A program made the translations under genes and the position numbers. The notes below the pieces were generated by a model. The model made no database searches. It saw only the letters and a list, made by a program, of their open reading frames with translations, and had not been told where the DNA came from. A stretch of 44,917 nucleotides of DNA from a bacterium (GTDB lineage Bacteria > Margulisbacteria > Marinamargulisbacteria > SXXA01), in contig RHAI01000001.1 in NCBI GenBank assembly GCA_010028705.1, forward strand, positions 67,104 through 112,020, in the 5' to 3' direction. Shown one piece after another: positions 9,505 to 18,687 of this stretch (its first letter is position 1; the number at the start of each line of letters is the position of its first letter).

Positions 9505-9513
9505 TGCACTACA

Positions 9514-10905
9514 GTGAACACTAAATTTAAAATCTTTGCACTAGCATTAAGTGTATTAATATCGGCCGAGGTCCCCGTGAGTTGTCAAACAACAGACGAG
9601 CTCTCACGGTATACCGGACTCACCCTTCCCAAACCCTACTGGATTCCCGGAAACCTGATCGTGAAGTTACGTGTAAACCTGGGATTTAACGCTCAAACAG
9701 GCGGAAAATCAGTTGCGCGTCTTCAGGCGCTGGGTGCAACCGGAATTAAAGTGGTCAATGATCCTCTAGCGGCTCGGACGCTTGGGGGCTCTACGGCGAC
9801 GGTCATATTGACGTTTCCACCATCGGTTGATTTGGAATTAATGAAACACCGGGCTGAATCTGAGCCAGATGTTTTGTATGCCGAACCGGCATATCCCGTC
9901 GAGTTGTTTGGAATGGCGAATGATCCTGGATTTAAGTCCCAGTCGTACTTGTACCAAAAACAATTAGCTGAAATCTTAACTCTACCCATCAATCATGATG
10001 TCATTGTGGCGCTTATCGACACCGGGGTTGATGCATCGAATCCGGACCTGGAGGGGCATGTTATTGCTGGTAAAAATTGGGTCTCACCGAATGAACTACC
10101 TACAGACTCTCATGGTCACGGGACTCATTTGGCAGGAATTATTTCGGCCCGGAATCAAAATAAATTTGGCGTCGTGGGTCTAAATCCTCGTGCCAAATTG
10201 ATGCCCTTAAAAATAGTGAATTCGACGGGCATTGGTTCGCAAATCGATGCCGCCGAAGCTATCCGATTTGCGGTGGATAATCGGGCACGAATTATCGTGT
10301 GTGGGTGGGGATATTTTATTTACAATCAAGTGCTGAAGGATGCGGTCGATTATGCCTTGTCGCGTGGAGCTCTGGTGGTCTCTGCGGCTGGGAATCAGGG
10401 GGGCAGCCTTCGGCAATACCCCGCCGCATTTGCTGGGGTAATCGCGGTTGGATCTTTGGATGCAAATGGGAACCATGCTTCGTTTTCAAATGTGGGGGAG
10501 CATATTGCGTTTGTCGACGATGGGAAAGATATTGTGGGGTTGGGGTTGAAGGGGACTCAAATGAGCTGGACGGGTACCAGTCAAAGTTCGGCGATTGTCG
10601 CAGGCATCGCGTCACGGGTCCTGTCGTATAATCCCAATTTATCAGGTACCGATGTCCGAACGATTCTGATGTTATCGGCTGAGCCTATTGACTCTGTTCA
10701 AAAATCCGTCGAATGTGGACATGGCCGTATCGTTTCGGAAAAGTTATTTAGAGCATTAAACGTGCCATCGGGAAATGAAATATTAGGCGATGATGGTCGT
10801 GTCGTGGCAGATATCGTATCCGCGCCGGTCGCCGAACCGATTTGGATGACGGTTCTGTTGATTCCTTATCGTATCCTTGAGACTGGTATTAAGTTTTTGT
10901 TTTAA
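9514..10905 (+). CDS. Secreted subtilisin-like serine protease (peptidase S8)
   Basis: The 463-residue product has an N-terminal signal peptide (about 1-24, ending near VPVSC, a poor lipobox). A propeptide-like segment of about 110 residues containing NDPLAARTLGG and EPDVLYAEPAYPV follows, then the S8 catalytic domain. The triad is visible: Asp in VALIDTGVDASNPDLEG, His in DSHGHGTHLAGII, and Ser in GTSQSSAIVAGIA. The oxyanion-hole Asn is in SAAGNQGG. A C-terminal tail of about 60 residues ends in a short hydrophobic segment. The start is GTG with no Shine-Dalgarno. The substrate is unknown. It faces the lipocalin gene downstream on the same strand. Confidence 0.92.
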   Translation: MNTKFKIFALALSVLISAEVPVSCQTTDELSRYTGLTLPKPYWIPGNLIVKLRVNLGFNAQTGGKSVARLQALGATGIKVVNDPLAARTLGGSTATVILTFPPSVDLELMKHRAESEPDVLYAEPAYPVELFGMANDPGFKSQSYLYQKQLAEILTLPINHDVIVALIDTGVDASNPDLEGHVIAGKNWVSPNELPTDSHGHGTHLAGIISARNQNKFGVVGLNPRAKLMPLKIVNSTGIGSQIDAAEAIRFAVDNRARIIVCGWGYFIYNQVLKDAVDYALSRGALVVSAAGNQGGSLRQYPAAFAGVIAVGSLDANGNHASFSNVGEHIAFVDDGKDIVGLGLKGTQMSWTGTSQSSAIVAGIASRVLSYNPNLSGTDVRTILMLSAEPIDSVQKSVECGHGRIVSEKLFRALNVPSGNEILGDDGRVVADIVSAPVAEPIWMTVLLIPYRILETGIKFLF

Positions 10906-10906
10906 T

Positions 10907-11095
10907 ATGGCCCGCGAATCATGTGTCAAAGCATCTGTCGATTGGTTGATCGGCTCATCGTATGGCTCTGGTTTGGACATAGATGCCCGCAGTTTACTGC
11001 AAGGGATATACGTGTGCCCAGATCGTATTCTGTTTACCGGAATCGCGCGTTATGCCATCCCTCGATATGAGGAAACCGTACTTCACCAAATATAA
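10907..11095 (+). CDS. Small hypothetical ORF after the subtilase
   Basis: A 62-codon ORF starts with ATG one base after the subtilase stop (TAATATG arrangement) and ends before the lipocalin ribosome binding site. Its codon use resembles its neighbours and it fills an otherwise empty 210-bp gap. I recognise no motif, no signal peptide and no membrane segment. It contains two Cys and several Tyr. No Shine-Dalgarno is seen, so translation would depend on coupling to the upstream stop. It may equally be non-coding. Confidence 0.3.
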   Translation: MARESCVKASVDWLIGSSYGSGLDIDARSLLQGIYVCPDRILFTGIARYAIPRYEETVLHQI

Positions 11096-11115
11096 ATCAA
11101 ACGGAGGATTTAAGA

Positions 11116-11661
11116 ATGAGAATAGGGTTCATTAGTTTTCTATTGGGTATCGGGCTATGGCTTGTAGTACATCAACCGCTGGTCGCCGCTGATCCCGTGA
11201 CTGTCGCTCAGGTTGATATCAAGCGGTATCTTGGGACTTGGTACGAATTTGCACGATTACCTAACGCGTTTGAAGCTCCGGCCGCTGAACAAATAACAGC
11301 CACCTATTCTCTCAACCCAGATGGAACGTTGCGGGTGGATAATCAATGTACTGTTCGGGGCAAAAAGCAGCGAGTTATTGGGGTTGCACGGATTGATGAT
11401 CCGAAGACGAATGCCAAATTAGGGGTAAGCTTTTTCGAGATTTTAGGGTTTCGACCGGTTTGGGGGGATTACTGGATTTTGGGATTAGGTACTGATTATC
11501 GATATAGCGTTGTGGGGGATCGGTCCCGAAAATTTGCGTGGATCTTAAGTCGCACCCCCAAATTGTCGGAGTCAGATGCGGCCGAAGCGCTTAAAATTCT
11601 TAAAACGAACGGGTTTGATGTCGGTCCGTTAATTTATCCCGTTAACAATATCCCGAAATAG
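11116..11661 (+). CDS. blc: Bacterial lipocalin (Blc-like)
   Basis: Lipocalins are eight-stranded barrels that bind small hydrophobic ligands such as lysophospholipids or fatty acids. The 181-residue product has a cleavable-looking signal peptide (about 1-25) and then DIKRYLGTWYEFARLPNAFE, the lipocalin G-x-W motif in its bacterial GTWYE form. Later blocks GDYWILGLGTDYRYSVVGD and FAWILSRTP match the second and third structural motifs of Blc. Unlike E. coli Blc there is no lipobox Cys, so it is probably periplasmic rather than a lipoprotein. A GGAGG lies upstream of the ATG. It converges on trxB with a 13-bp gap. Confidence 0.93.
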   Translation: MRIGFISFLLGIGLWLVVHQPLVAADPVTVAQVDIKRYLGTWYEFARLPNAFEAPAAEQITATYSLNPDGTLRVDNQCTVRGKKQRVIGVARIDDPKTNAKLGVSFFEILGFRPVWGDYWILGLGTDYRYSVVGDRSRKFAWILSRTPKLSESDAAEALKILKTNGFDVGPLIYPVNNIPK

Positions 11662-11674
11662 TGCCGTCCGGTAG

Positions 11675-12625
11675 TTAATTCTGGAGACGACTCGAATTGA
11701 GATAGTGTTCCGCGTCCAGTGCCGCCATACAGCCGCTACCTGCCGCAGAAATCGCTTGCCGATATATCTTGTCTTGCACATCTCCGGCTGCAAAAACGCC
11801 GATAACAGACGTTTTAGTGGTTCCTGGAGTGGTTATGATGTAGCCCGTATCGTCGAGTTCGATTTGATTGTCTAAAAAGTCGGTGTTTGGGACGTGGCCG
11901 ATGGCATAAAATAGGCCATTGGCGTCGATGGATTGGCTATTGCCCGTTGTCGTGTGTGTCAGATGAACCGTTGTCAGAAATTTTTCACCTTCAACACGGT
12001 CCACGGTATGATTCCAAACGATCTGAATTTTGGGGTTCGACTTTACGCGTTCTTGCATAGTTTTTGAAGCACGAAGACTATCGCGTCGAACAACTAAGTA
12101 CACGGTACTTGCAAATTTTGTGAGAAACGAGGCCTCCTCGCATGCCGAATCGCCCCCCCCAACAACGACTAACGGTTTATTTCTAAACATTGGTAAGGCC
12201 CCGTCACATACCGCACATGCCGAAATACCACGTTGCCAATAGGTGTCTTCGCCTGGAATTCTCATACGCTTGGCCGTTGCGCCGGTTGCGATAATGAGTG
12301 AGTGGCTATGAATAATTCCGTTGTCTGAAGTGATCGCAAATGGACGAGTCGATAGATCTACGGATGTGACCGTTTTTGTTAGGATTCGGGCCCCACATCG
12401 CTCGGATTGCTCTCGCATGCGAATCATTAATTCGGGACCATTGATACCGTCTGGAAACCCGGGGAAATTTTCAATTTCAGTCGTCGTTGTTAGCTGTCCT
12501 CCAGCGGCCACGCCGCCAGCCATTTCCCCCTCATACACTAGCGGGCGTAATTCGGCTCTGCCGGCGTAAATAGCCGCAGTATGAGCAGCGGGCCCCGATC
12601 CAATTATTACTATGTTTTCAACCAT
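11675..12625 (-). CDS. trxB: Thioredoxin reductase
   Basis: TrxB is a flavoprotein that passes electrons from NADPH to thioredoxin. The 316-residue product shows the FAD motif [20 protein letters not shown] at about 7-26, [20 protein letters not shown], and the redox-active CAVC centre followed by DGALPMF (about 136-146). It also has the NADPH motif [15 protein letters not shown] and the C-terminal FAD contact [16 protein letters not shown]. All key residues are present and the length is typical. A GGAGAC lies upstream of the ATG. It follows the penicillin-binding protein gene by 23 bp and may be read from the same transcript. Confidence 0.96.
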   Translation of the reverse strand: MVENIVIIGSGPAAHTAAIYAGRAELRPLVYEGEMAGGVAAGGQLTTTTEIENFPGFPDGINGPELMIRMREQSERCGARILTKTVTSVDLSTRPFAITSDNGIIHSHSLIIATGATAKRMRIPGEDTYWQRGISACAVCDGALPMFRNKPLVVVGGGDSACEEASFLTKFASTVYLVVRRDSLRASKTMQERVKSNPKIQIVWNHTVDRVEGEKFLTTVHLTHTTTGNSQSIDANGLFYAIGHVPNTDFLDNQIELDDTGYIITTPGTTKTSVIGVFAAGDVQDKIYRQAISAAGSGCMAALDAEHYLNSSRLQN

Positions 12626-12648
12626 GGAAGTCTCCTTAGAGCAGTTAT

Positions 12649-14658
12649 TTATAACGATTTGAAATCAATCCCCGAGGGGTCAATGCCGTCGGGCGGAGGA
12701 GCCGATCCAGTATCTTGTGGTAATTCACTTGCGTTACCGGTGGAGGAATCATCATCCGTACGCCTTGGGATATCACCTGATCGTGCAAAATCAACGGGGG
12801 GCAAATTTTTTAACGCTTGTTTCATAAAATCCCTCCACATCATGGCGGGAACGGACCCCCCGGTCACTTTGTTCATGGGGGTATTGTCGTCGTTTCCTAC
12901 CCACGTCGCACAGACAAGTTGCGGCACAAATCCGATAAACCAGGCATCCTTATAATCGGATGTCGTACCTGTTTTTCCGGCTACCGGTCGGGGTAAATTA
13001 GCATTTTGGCCGGTCCCATATCGGACAACCCCTTTCATCATATCAACGATAGTGGCGGCAATATTTTCATCCAATACCCGTTTGGGATTGACCTGATGTT
13101 TAAATAATATCCCGCCTTCTCGGTCTTCAATCTTAATTACCCCCGTTGGATCGTTTCGAAGGCCTCCATTGGCGATTACTGAATATGCGGTAACCATTTC
13201 GACCATTGTGACTTCATTAGCGCCTAAGGGTAACGATAAAAATGGCTGTAACGGAGATGTAATTCCCATGGCCCGAGCCAGGCGAATAATTGTGTCGGGC
13301 CCCACTAAATTGTTGATTTTAACGGCAACAATATTAATAGAATTTTCCAGGGCTTTTCGAAGTGTAATATTTCCCATGTAGGTGTGGGTGTAATTGGTTG
13401 GAGAGTAGGGCCCTTGGGATGTTGAGAATGTAATGGGGCTGTCTTGAACAATACTGTTTGGGGAAAATCCTTTTTCCAATGCCGCGATATATACAAAGGG
13501 TTTGAATGTTGATCCCGGCTGACGTTTGGCTTGAGTACATCGATTATATTGATTTTCCTTGTAATCGGCGCCCCCCTGTAACGCTTTGATGTATCCGGTA
13601 GCCGGATCTACGGCCATTAACGATGCTTGGGAGAAATTATAGTTTTGCTCCGCGCGGCCACTGGTGTAAAACGGGGTCCTCGATTTGGCTACATAATTTT
13701 TGACGACATCTTCTGCGATCATTTGCATTTCGTAATCCAAGGTCGTGTACACTTGCATACCCGATGTGAGCGTGGCCTCTTCGCCGTATTGGGAATACAG
13801 TTGGCTGACAATGTACGACGTGAAGTACGGTGCTCGATAACGAAAGGTCTTTCGTTGAGCCAATTGCAAATCTTGGATAAATGCGTTGTTGGCTTGCTGT
13901 TGCGTAATGACCTTAAGTTTTGCCATTCGATTGAGTACGGTGCGTTGGCGTTGCTTAGCTAATGCATAATTTCGAAACGGGCTATATAACTCGGGGCCTT
14001 TTAACAATCCAATAATCATTGCGGATTCAGGTAAATTGAGATCTCTTGCGTGTTTTCCAAAGTACAATTGAGCGGCAGACTCGATCCCGTACGCGTTGTG
14101 GCCCCAATACACCTGGTTAAGGTACATCTCTAAAATTTCATTTTTAGTGTATTTGCGTTCAATTTGAATTGCTAAAATTATCTCAGCTAATTTTCGGCTA
14201 AGTTTCTTTTTTTTGGTTAAAAAAAGGTTTCTTGCCAGCTGTTGGGTTAACGTGGAAGCCCCTTCTGAAAAGCTCAGAGTGACGACGTTTTTAAGTGCCG
14301 CCCGTGCCATCCCTTTAATATTGATCCCATGGTGCGTGTAGAAGTCAGTATCCTCCGTAGCCAGAACCGCTTGTTTTATGAGTGGGGAAATATTTTCGAG
14401 AGGAATAATTTCACGATTTTCCTCCAGATGAAGTTCGGCTAAAACAATGTTATTTGCGGAATATATTTTAGTTGTTTGAGCCACGATAACGCTGGCGACA
14501 ATCAGTACCCCGGCGCCCACGGCCGCTAAAATCGTCAGTCCGTACAACACTTGTTTAATCCAAGCCGGTTGAGAAACCGCTGTTTTTCGTGGCACTGTGG
14601 ATGATCGGGAGCCGCTACGAGTTACTTTTCCGATATGGTGTTTCGAACGAAAAATCAC
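12649..14658 (-). CDS. Class A penicillin-binding protein (PBP1A type)
   Basis: This bifunctional enzyme polymerises and cross-links peptidoglycan. The product (669 residues from the preferred start) has one N-terminal membrane helix (about 36-60). A GT51 glycosyltransferase domain follows, with the catalytic Glu in [12 protein letters not shown] (about residue 102) and [17 protein letters not shown]. The transpeptidase domain has the SxxK motif in GSTFKPF (about 383-386), SIN in [11 protein letters not shown], and [16 protein letters not shown]. The C-terminal tail is Pro/Asp/Ser-rich. I prefer GTG at 14658 over TTG at 14664 because AGGAG lies 7 nt before the GTG but only 1 nt before the TTG. 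Confidence 0.95.
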   Translation of the reverse strand: MIFRSKHHIGKVTRSGSRSSTVPRKTAVSQPAWIKQVLYGLTILAAVGAGVLIVASVIVAQTTKIYSANNIVLAELHLEENREIIPLENISPLIKQAVLATEDTDFYTHHGINIKGMARAALKNVVTLSFSEGASTLTQQLARNLFLTKKKKLSRKLAEIILAIQIERKYTKNEILEMYLNQVYWGHNAYGIESAAQLYFGKHARDLNLPESAMIIGLLKGPELYSPFRNYALAKQRQRTVLNRMAKLKVITQQQANNAFIQDLQLAQRKTFRYRAPYFTSYIVSQLYSQYGEEATLTSGMQVYTTLDYEMQMIAEDVVKNYVAKSRTPFYTSGRAEQNYNFSQASLMAVDPATGYIKALQGGADYKENQYNRCTQAKRQPGSTFKPFVYIAALEKGFSPNSIVQDSPITFSTSQGPYSPTNYTHTYMGNITLRKALENSINIVAVKINNLVGPDTIIRLARAMGITSPLQPFLSLPLGANEVTMVEMVTAYSVIANGGLRNDPTGVIKIEDREGGILFKHQVNPKRVLDENIAATIVDMMKGVVRYGTGQNANLPRPVAGKTGTTSDYKDAWFIGFVPQLVCATWVGNDDNTPMNKVTGGSVPAMMWRDFMKQALKNLPPVDFARSGDIPRRTDDDSSTGNASELPQDTGSAPPPDGIDPSGIDFKSL

Positions 14659-14742
14659 GGACAATCTCCTAAGGTAAAAAAGTGAGGGTATCTCACTATA
14701 TCATTTCCTAATCGATCCGTTAAATTCGCTACTGTCGTGATT

Positions 14743-14770
14743 TTGCAGCATCCTTAACTTGGGGTACACT
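14743..14770 (+). promoter_or_regulatory. Putative sigma-70 promoter giving leaderless tyrS mRNA
   Basis: TTGCAG (14743-14748) and TACACT (14765-14770) are 16 nt apart. The expected start, 7 nt after the -10 box, is 14777, which is the A of the tyrS ATG. There is no Shine-Dalgarno, which fits a leaderless transcript. The -35 match is only 3 of 6, so confidence is limited. Confidence 0.45.
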
Positions 14771-14776
14771 AGCGGG

Positions 14777-15949
14777 ATGTCACATCATGCTTTACGCCGT
14801 GCCATTGCGGAAACGATTCCGGATACCGCGCTAACCGATATCATCGCCTCCCCGACCCCGGTGAAGGTCAAGTTTGGAGCGGATCCATCCGCACCCGATT
14901 TGCATTTGGGGCATGCTGTCGTGTTGCGAGTGTTGCGACATTTGCAAGATCTAGGACATACAGTTCAGTTTCTTATTGGCGATTTTACCGCAATGATTGG
15001 CGATCCGACTGGCAAGTCTGAGACACGCCCCATTTTGACCAGCGATCAGGTAAAAGAGAATGCGCTGACCTATCATCGTCAGGTGATGAAACTATTGCGT
15101 GAAGACCGAACCGAAGTGGTATTTAATTCCGAATGGCTGGATCGTTTATCGTCCAGAGACATGATTCAGTTATCGGCTAAATACACGGTTGCACGAATGA
15201 TGGAGCGGGACGATTTTCAAAAACGTTTTGCTGCTAATATCCCAATTAGTATTCACGAATTTATGTACCCCCTGCTTCAGGGCTATGATTCCGTAGTGTT
15301 GGGGTCCGACGTGGAAATCGGAGGGACCGATCAAAAATTTAACTTGCTTATGGGGCGGCACTTGCAACGAGATACCCATCAGGCCCCACAAAAAATATTG
15401 ATGACACCAATACTTGAAGGTCTCGATGGGGTCCAGAAAATGAGCAAGTCTTTAGGTAACCATGTGGCGATTTTGGATTCTCCACGCGACATGTTTGGGA
15501 AGTTGATGTCCATTCCGGATTCCCTAATCGTGAGATATGTTTCGTTGCTTACTGATCGTGATGATCATGATATTTTTCAAATTGCGAATCACCTGACTGA
15601 CGGTACAGCCCATCCGAAGTTACTCAAAGAATCGATGGCGCGTGAGGTTGTGGCTCAATTCCATTCTGAGTCAGAGGCTGTGGCTGCGAACGACGAATTC
15701 AATCGAGTATTTTCAAAGGGGGATGTCCCGAGTGATATTCCTGAATTACCTGGTACCCTCGGGGATCGGTTGTCGGATCTCCTAGTAGGGTGTGGCGCAG
15801 TCCCATCCAAGAAGGAATTTTATCGCCTAGTTCAGCAGTCGGCGATATCGATCGATGATATTCCTGTCCGTGATATGTTTGCCACGATTCCGGTACCGGG
15901 TGGTCAAATTATTCGCATTGGAAAACGTCGCTTTTATCGGTTGGTGTAG
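14777..15949 (+). CDS. tyrS: Tyrosyl-tRNA synthetase
   Basis: TyrRS charges tRNA-Tyr. The 390-residue class I synthetase has the HIGH-equivalent HLGHAV within KFGADPSAPDLHLGHAV (about 27-43), DFTAMIGDPTGKSETRP, the tyrosine-site GSDVEIGGTDQKFNLLMGR, and KMSKS in GVQKMSKSLGNHV. An S4-like RNA-binding domain closes the protein (VGCGAVPSKKEFYRLVQQSA to RIGKRRFYRL). I place the start at the ATG at 14777; an upstream in-frame TTG (14759) lies inside the promoter spacer. It is followed by holA 56 bp downstream. Confidence 0.96.
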   Translation: MSHHALRRAIAETIPDTALTDIIASPTPVKVKFGADPSAPDLHLGHAVVLRVLRHLQDLGHTVQFLIGDFTAMIGDPTGKSETRPILTSDQVKENALTYHRQVMKLLREDRTEVVFNSEWLDRLSSRDMIQLSAKYTVARMMERDDFQKRFAANIPISIHEFMYPLLQGYDSVVLGSDVEIGGTDQKFNLLMGRHLQRDTHQAPQKILMTPILEGLDGVQKMSKSLGNHVAILDSPRDMFGKLMSIPDSLIVRYVSLLTDRDDHDIFQIANHLTDGTAHPKLLKESMAREVVAQFHSESEAVAANDEFNRVFSKGDVPSDIPELPGTLGDRLSDLLVGCGAVPSKKEFYRLVQQSAISIDDIPVRDMFATIPVPGGQIIRIGKRRFYRLV

Positions 15950-16005
15950 GGAGAGGGTGATCGTGGCTACGTCAATGGTCCCTGACAATTTGAGTTAGTC
16001 ATCGC

Positions 16006-16956
16006 ATGGGGATACTCCATTGGCTGACCGGCGATGATATGTTCCGGCTCAATAATGAACTGAAGCAATTGACCCATCAGTCCGACTATGAATTCGTTGA
16101 TCGATTGCCCGATGGCGCCTCTCATGAGCAATTGATTCAAAGCGTATTGGGAATGTCATTACTTGGGGGAACTAAGCTTATCGTGGCGAAAGATCCCCAA
16201 TTTCTTACTCAGCCTGGCGCTCCAGAATCTCTCAAATGTATTGATACTATTTGTCGAAATCTTCCGAATGAGCATTCGCTGGTTGTTGTATCAACTAAAT
16301 CCGTCGATGGGCGGACGAAATTGGCACAAATCCTCAAAAAAAATGCCAAAGTCCATGAATTTAGTACGTTCAAGGAATGGGAATGGGCGAAGATTAAGGA
16401 GTGGACGGAATCTCAGGCACGATCGTTGGGTGTGCCGATTTCTGACGACGTTATCGACACCTTAATTGCGGCAGTGGGCACGGACACTGGAAAAATAGCG
16501 CAAGTACTCGACACTCTGTCCGTATACGGTGTCGGAAAATCGCAAGTCGGACTCACCGAGTTAGAGGCGGTGATGGGGCGCAAGGTTGGGTCTATATTTC
16601 GCTTGACCGAAGCATTAAGACGCAATGACTTGGCTGTGATTGCCGAAGAATTAGACGCTTTGGAAAAAAATAACGATGAGCCTGTCAAGTTAATGGGCCT
16701 GGTTGTTAGTACATTGCACGCGCATTGGATGACCCTCTTGCTCATGAGCGATGGCCGGTCATTTGCTGATATCGGCAGTCTATTGGAGCGGCATCCATAT
16801 ACAATCCAAAAAGGGTTTCCTGAGCTTAAGCGGTGTCATACGGTCGATGGCTTGGGTCGGAAGCTGCTGGCGTTGTCCGACATTGATATTGGGTTTAAAT
16901 CGGGTAGGATTGCGATTGATACCGTTGTTCCACTTATGATCGCGGCACTTCAATGA
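16006..16956 (+). CDS. holA: DNA polymerase III subunit delta
   Basis: HolA opens the beta sliding clamp within the clamp loader. The 316-residue product starts with LHWLTGDDMFRLNNELKQL, the usual delta N-terminus (LxGxDxxL), followed by QSVLGMSLLGGTKLIVAKDP where the clamp-binding wrench lies. The collar domain ends with PYTIQKGFPELKRC, matching the conserved P-x-x-x-x-K segment of HolA. As expected, no Walker motifs are present. Sequence identity in this family is always low, but length and domain order fit. It ends just before a REP-like hairpin and converges on cvpA. Confidence 0.88.
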   Translation: MGILHWLTGDDMFRLNNELKQLTHQSDYEFVDRLPDGASHEQLIQSVLGMSLLGGTKLIVAKDPQFLTQPGAPESLKCIDTICRNLPNEHSLVVVSTKSVDGRTKLAQILKKNAKVHEFSTFKEWEWAKIKEWTESQARSLGVPISDDVIDTLIAAVGTDTGKIAQVLDTLSVYGVGKSQVGLTELEAVMGRKVGSIFRLTEALRRNDLAVIAEELDALEKNNDEPVKLMGLVVSTLHAHWMTLLLMSDGRSFADIGSLLERHPYTIQKGFPELKRCHTVDGLGRKLLALSDIDIGFKSGRIAIDTVVPLMIAALQ

Positions 16957-16968
16957 ATAGGGGATGTA

Positions 16969-17000
16969 GGACCTGCTGACGCAGGTCCGAGATCGCTGCA
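16969..17000. repeat. REP-like palindromic element, short copy
   Basis: A perfect 8-bp stem with a 4-nt loop, GGACCTGC-TGAC-GCAGGTCC (16969-16988), is followed by GATCGCTGCA (16991-17000). A related arrangement, with the same GATCGCTGCA decamer after a CTGAC/CAGG stem, occurs at 26948-26978. The location between the convergent holA and cvpA genes is typical of REP-type elements and could serve as a bidirectional terminator. There is no U-tract. Confidence 0.55.
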
Positions 17001-17040
17001 ACCCTCAACCCCTGACTTCCGGACCGTATTTCGATGATGA

Positions 17041-17514
17041 CTAATGGTCGTGTGATGTCGAAAACATGTGCGCCCCAACTGACGACACTAATGGGGCAAG
17101 TGGGGGAGCCATAATGGATTGAGTTAACATCTCAGGCTTGAAAAATTGAATGGGCATAATAATTGGCACACAAAACAGGAGGCCCTTGACCGTCCCAAAA
17201 ATAATCCCCCCAAGTCGATCGGCGATGCCCAGGCCGATGACTGGCAGCATACGACTTAACCCCATTCCAATTAGCGACAATACCCCAAATAGGGCCAACC
17301 ACACACCGATGTATCCAATTATCGTTGACGTCGGCGGCGTTTGTTTCATTGATTCCTCGAGCCATTGGGCTAGGATTGGCCCGTAATGACTCGATATCCA
17401 GATTGATAGAAAAAACGCCACCATATCCATAATCAATCGGATTAAACCGCGTTTAAAGCCAATTAACGCGTTGTATCCGACGATCCCTATCAACGTAATG
17501 TCGATCCAGTTCAT
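17041..17514 (-). CDS. cvpA: CvpA family inner-membrane protein
   Basis: The 157-residue protein has four predicted membrane segments and the CvpA start pattern MNWIDITLIGIVGYNALIGFK, followed by the conserved G-x-x-RGL motif (GFKRGLIRLIMDMVAFFLS) and a C-terminal helix before GLLFCVPIIMPI. CvpA proteins are linked to colicin V production, envelope homeostasis and bile-salt tolerance, but the molecular role is unsettled. Its ATG overlaps the stop of the aminotransferase gene by 4 bp, so it is the last member of that operon. Confidence 0.85.
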   Translation of the reverse strand: MNWIDITLIGIVGYNALIGFKRGLIRLIMDMVAFFLSIWISSHYGPILAQWLEESMKQTPPTSTIIGYIGVWLALFGVLSLIGMGLSRMLPVIGLGIADRLGGIIFGTVKGLLFCVPIIMPIQFFKPEMLTQSIMAPPLAPLVSSVGAHMFSTSHDH

Positions 17515-18671
17515 GCTCGCAGTGACTTAATAAACGATTGTATCCGAGTTAATGCCTCTTTAAGTTCTGATAAGCTCGTGGCATAACAGCATCGAATATG
17601 GCCTTCGCCACCACGTCCAAACACATTGCCGGGAACCACGGCTACTCGGTGGGAGTGTAAAAGTTGGATCGCAAATTCCTCTGAAGTTAGGCCTGTCGGA
17701 CGGATATCTGGGAAACAGTAAAATGCTCCTTCCGGTAAAGGCGTGGGCAACCCAATATCGTTCAGTCGTTTCACAAATAGATTTCGGCGAGTGCGGTACG
17801 ATTCCCGCATGTCGGCGACGTCTTTTTGACAGGTTTTAAGCGCTTCAATTGCGGCATACTGTGAGGTGATTGGGGCACATAACGCCGAGTACTGGTGAAT
17901 TTTTGTTGCGCGTGCAATGAGTGCCGGGGGAGCACACACATACCCTAATCGCCAGCCCGTCATCGCAAATGCCTTAGAAAAGCCATTCAGCAGAATGGTC
18001 GATGGCTTCATACCCGGAAGGGATGCCACTGACTGAAATGAGTGATCGTAGGTCAGCTCGGCATAGACTTCGTCTGCAATAATCCAAAAATCGTATTTAA
18101 CGGCTAATTCACCCAGTGCCACTAGTGTATCTTTGGGGATCGTCCGTCCGGTTGGATTGCTTGGGCTGCATAAGATGAGCGCTTTTGTGTGGGGTGTAAT
18201 GGCGGCTTCAATGGCCATTGGATCTGGTATAAATTCCGTTGGGGAGGTATCCACTGTCACCGCTTTCCCCCCGGCCAATTGGACCAATGGGGTGTAACAC
18301 ACGTAACTAGGTTCGGGGATAATGACCTCGTCTCCCGGATTGATGATACTTCTTAGAACAACATCAACAGCCTCTGATACCCCAAAGGTGAGCAATATTT
18401 CATCGGAGGCGTTGTAAAATGCATTGAATCGATCCGCTAGATATGTAGCGATTGCTTCGCGACATTCGAGAAGCCCATTATTTGAGGTATAGGACGTTTT
18501 ACCTTGCTCTAATGAGTAAATGGCGTCCTCACGGATTGACCACGGAGTTTTGAAGTCAGGCTCACCAACTCCCAGTGAAATGACATCTTTAGCGCCGATG
18601 ACGAGATCAAAAAATTTTCGAATGCCAGAAGGGGGGATGTCGTCTAGGATGGTCGAGAAATGTGATTTCAT
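17511..18671 (-). CDS. PLP-dependent class I/II aminotransferase
   Basis: The product (386 residues from the chosen start) is a fold-type I aminotransferase of the aspartate/aromatic group. It has SLGVGEPDFKTPWSIREDAI near residue 30, YTSNNGLLECREAIA, the substrate/PLP motif CSPSNPTGRTI at about 165-175, DEVYAELTYD, and the Schiff-base lysine in NGFSKAFAMTGWRLGY. The C-terminal Arg contact region reads HIRCCYATS. The substrate cannot be read from sequence. I chose the ATG at 18671; the frame is open up to an ATG at 18731, but that start would lie inside the upstream regulator gene and add 20 non-conserved residues. The adjacent Lrp-type gene suggests amino-acid-responsive control. Confidence 0.9.
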   Translation of the reverse strand: MKSHFSTILDDIPPSGIRKFFDLVIGAKDVISLGVGEPDFKTPWSIREDAIYSLEQGKTSYTSNNGLLECREAIATYLADRFNAFYNASDEILLTFGVSEAVDVVLRSIINPGDEVIIPEPSYVCYTPLVQLAGGKAVTVDTSPTEFIPDPMAIEAAITPHTKALILCSPSNPTGRTIPKDTLVALGELAVKYDFWIIADEVYAELTYDHSFQSVASLPGMKPSTILLNGFSKAFAMTGWRLGYVCAPPALIARATKIHQYSALCAPITSQYAAIEALKTCQKDVADMRESYRTRRNLFVKRLNDIGLPTPLPEGAFYCFPDIRPTGLTSEEFAIQLLHSHRVAVVPGNVFGRGGEGHIRCCYATSLSELKEALTRIQSFIKSLRA

Positions 18672-18687
18672 GCCTGATATTTTGCGA

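Noticed and set aside
10316-10631. Long open frames on both strands inside the subtilase gene
   Set aside because: They overlap the S8 catalytic domain, whose motifs are unmistakable, and encode low-complexity Arg/Pro/Cys-rich peptides without any family signal.
14681-14700. Small inverted repeat GTGAGGGTATCTCAC near the penicillin-binding protein start
   Set aside because: Only a 5-bp stem (GTGAG with CTCAC) just upstream of the start; too little to support an operator without more copies.
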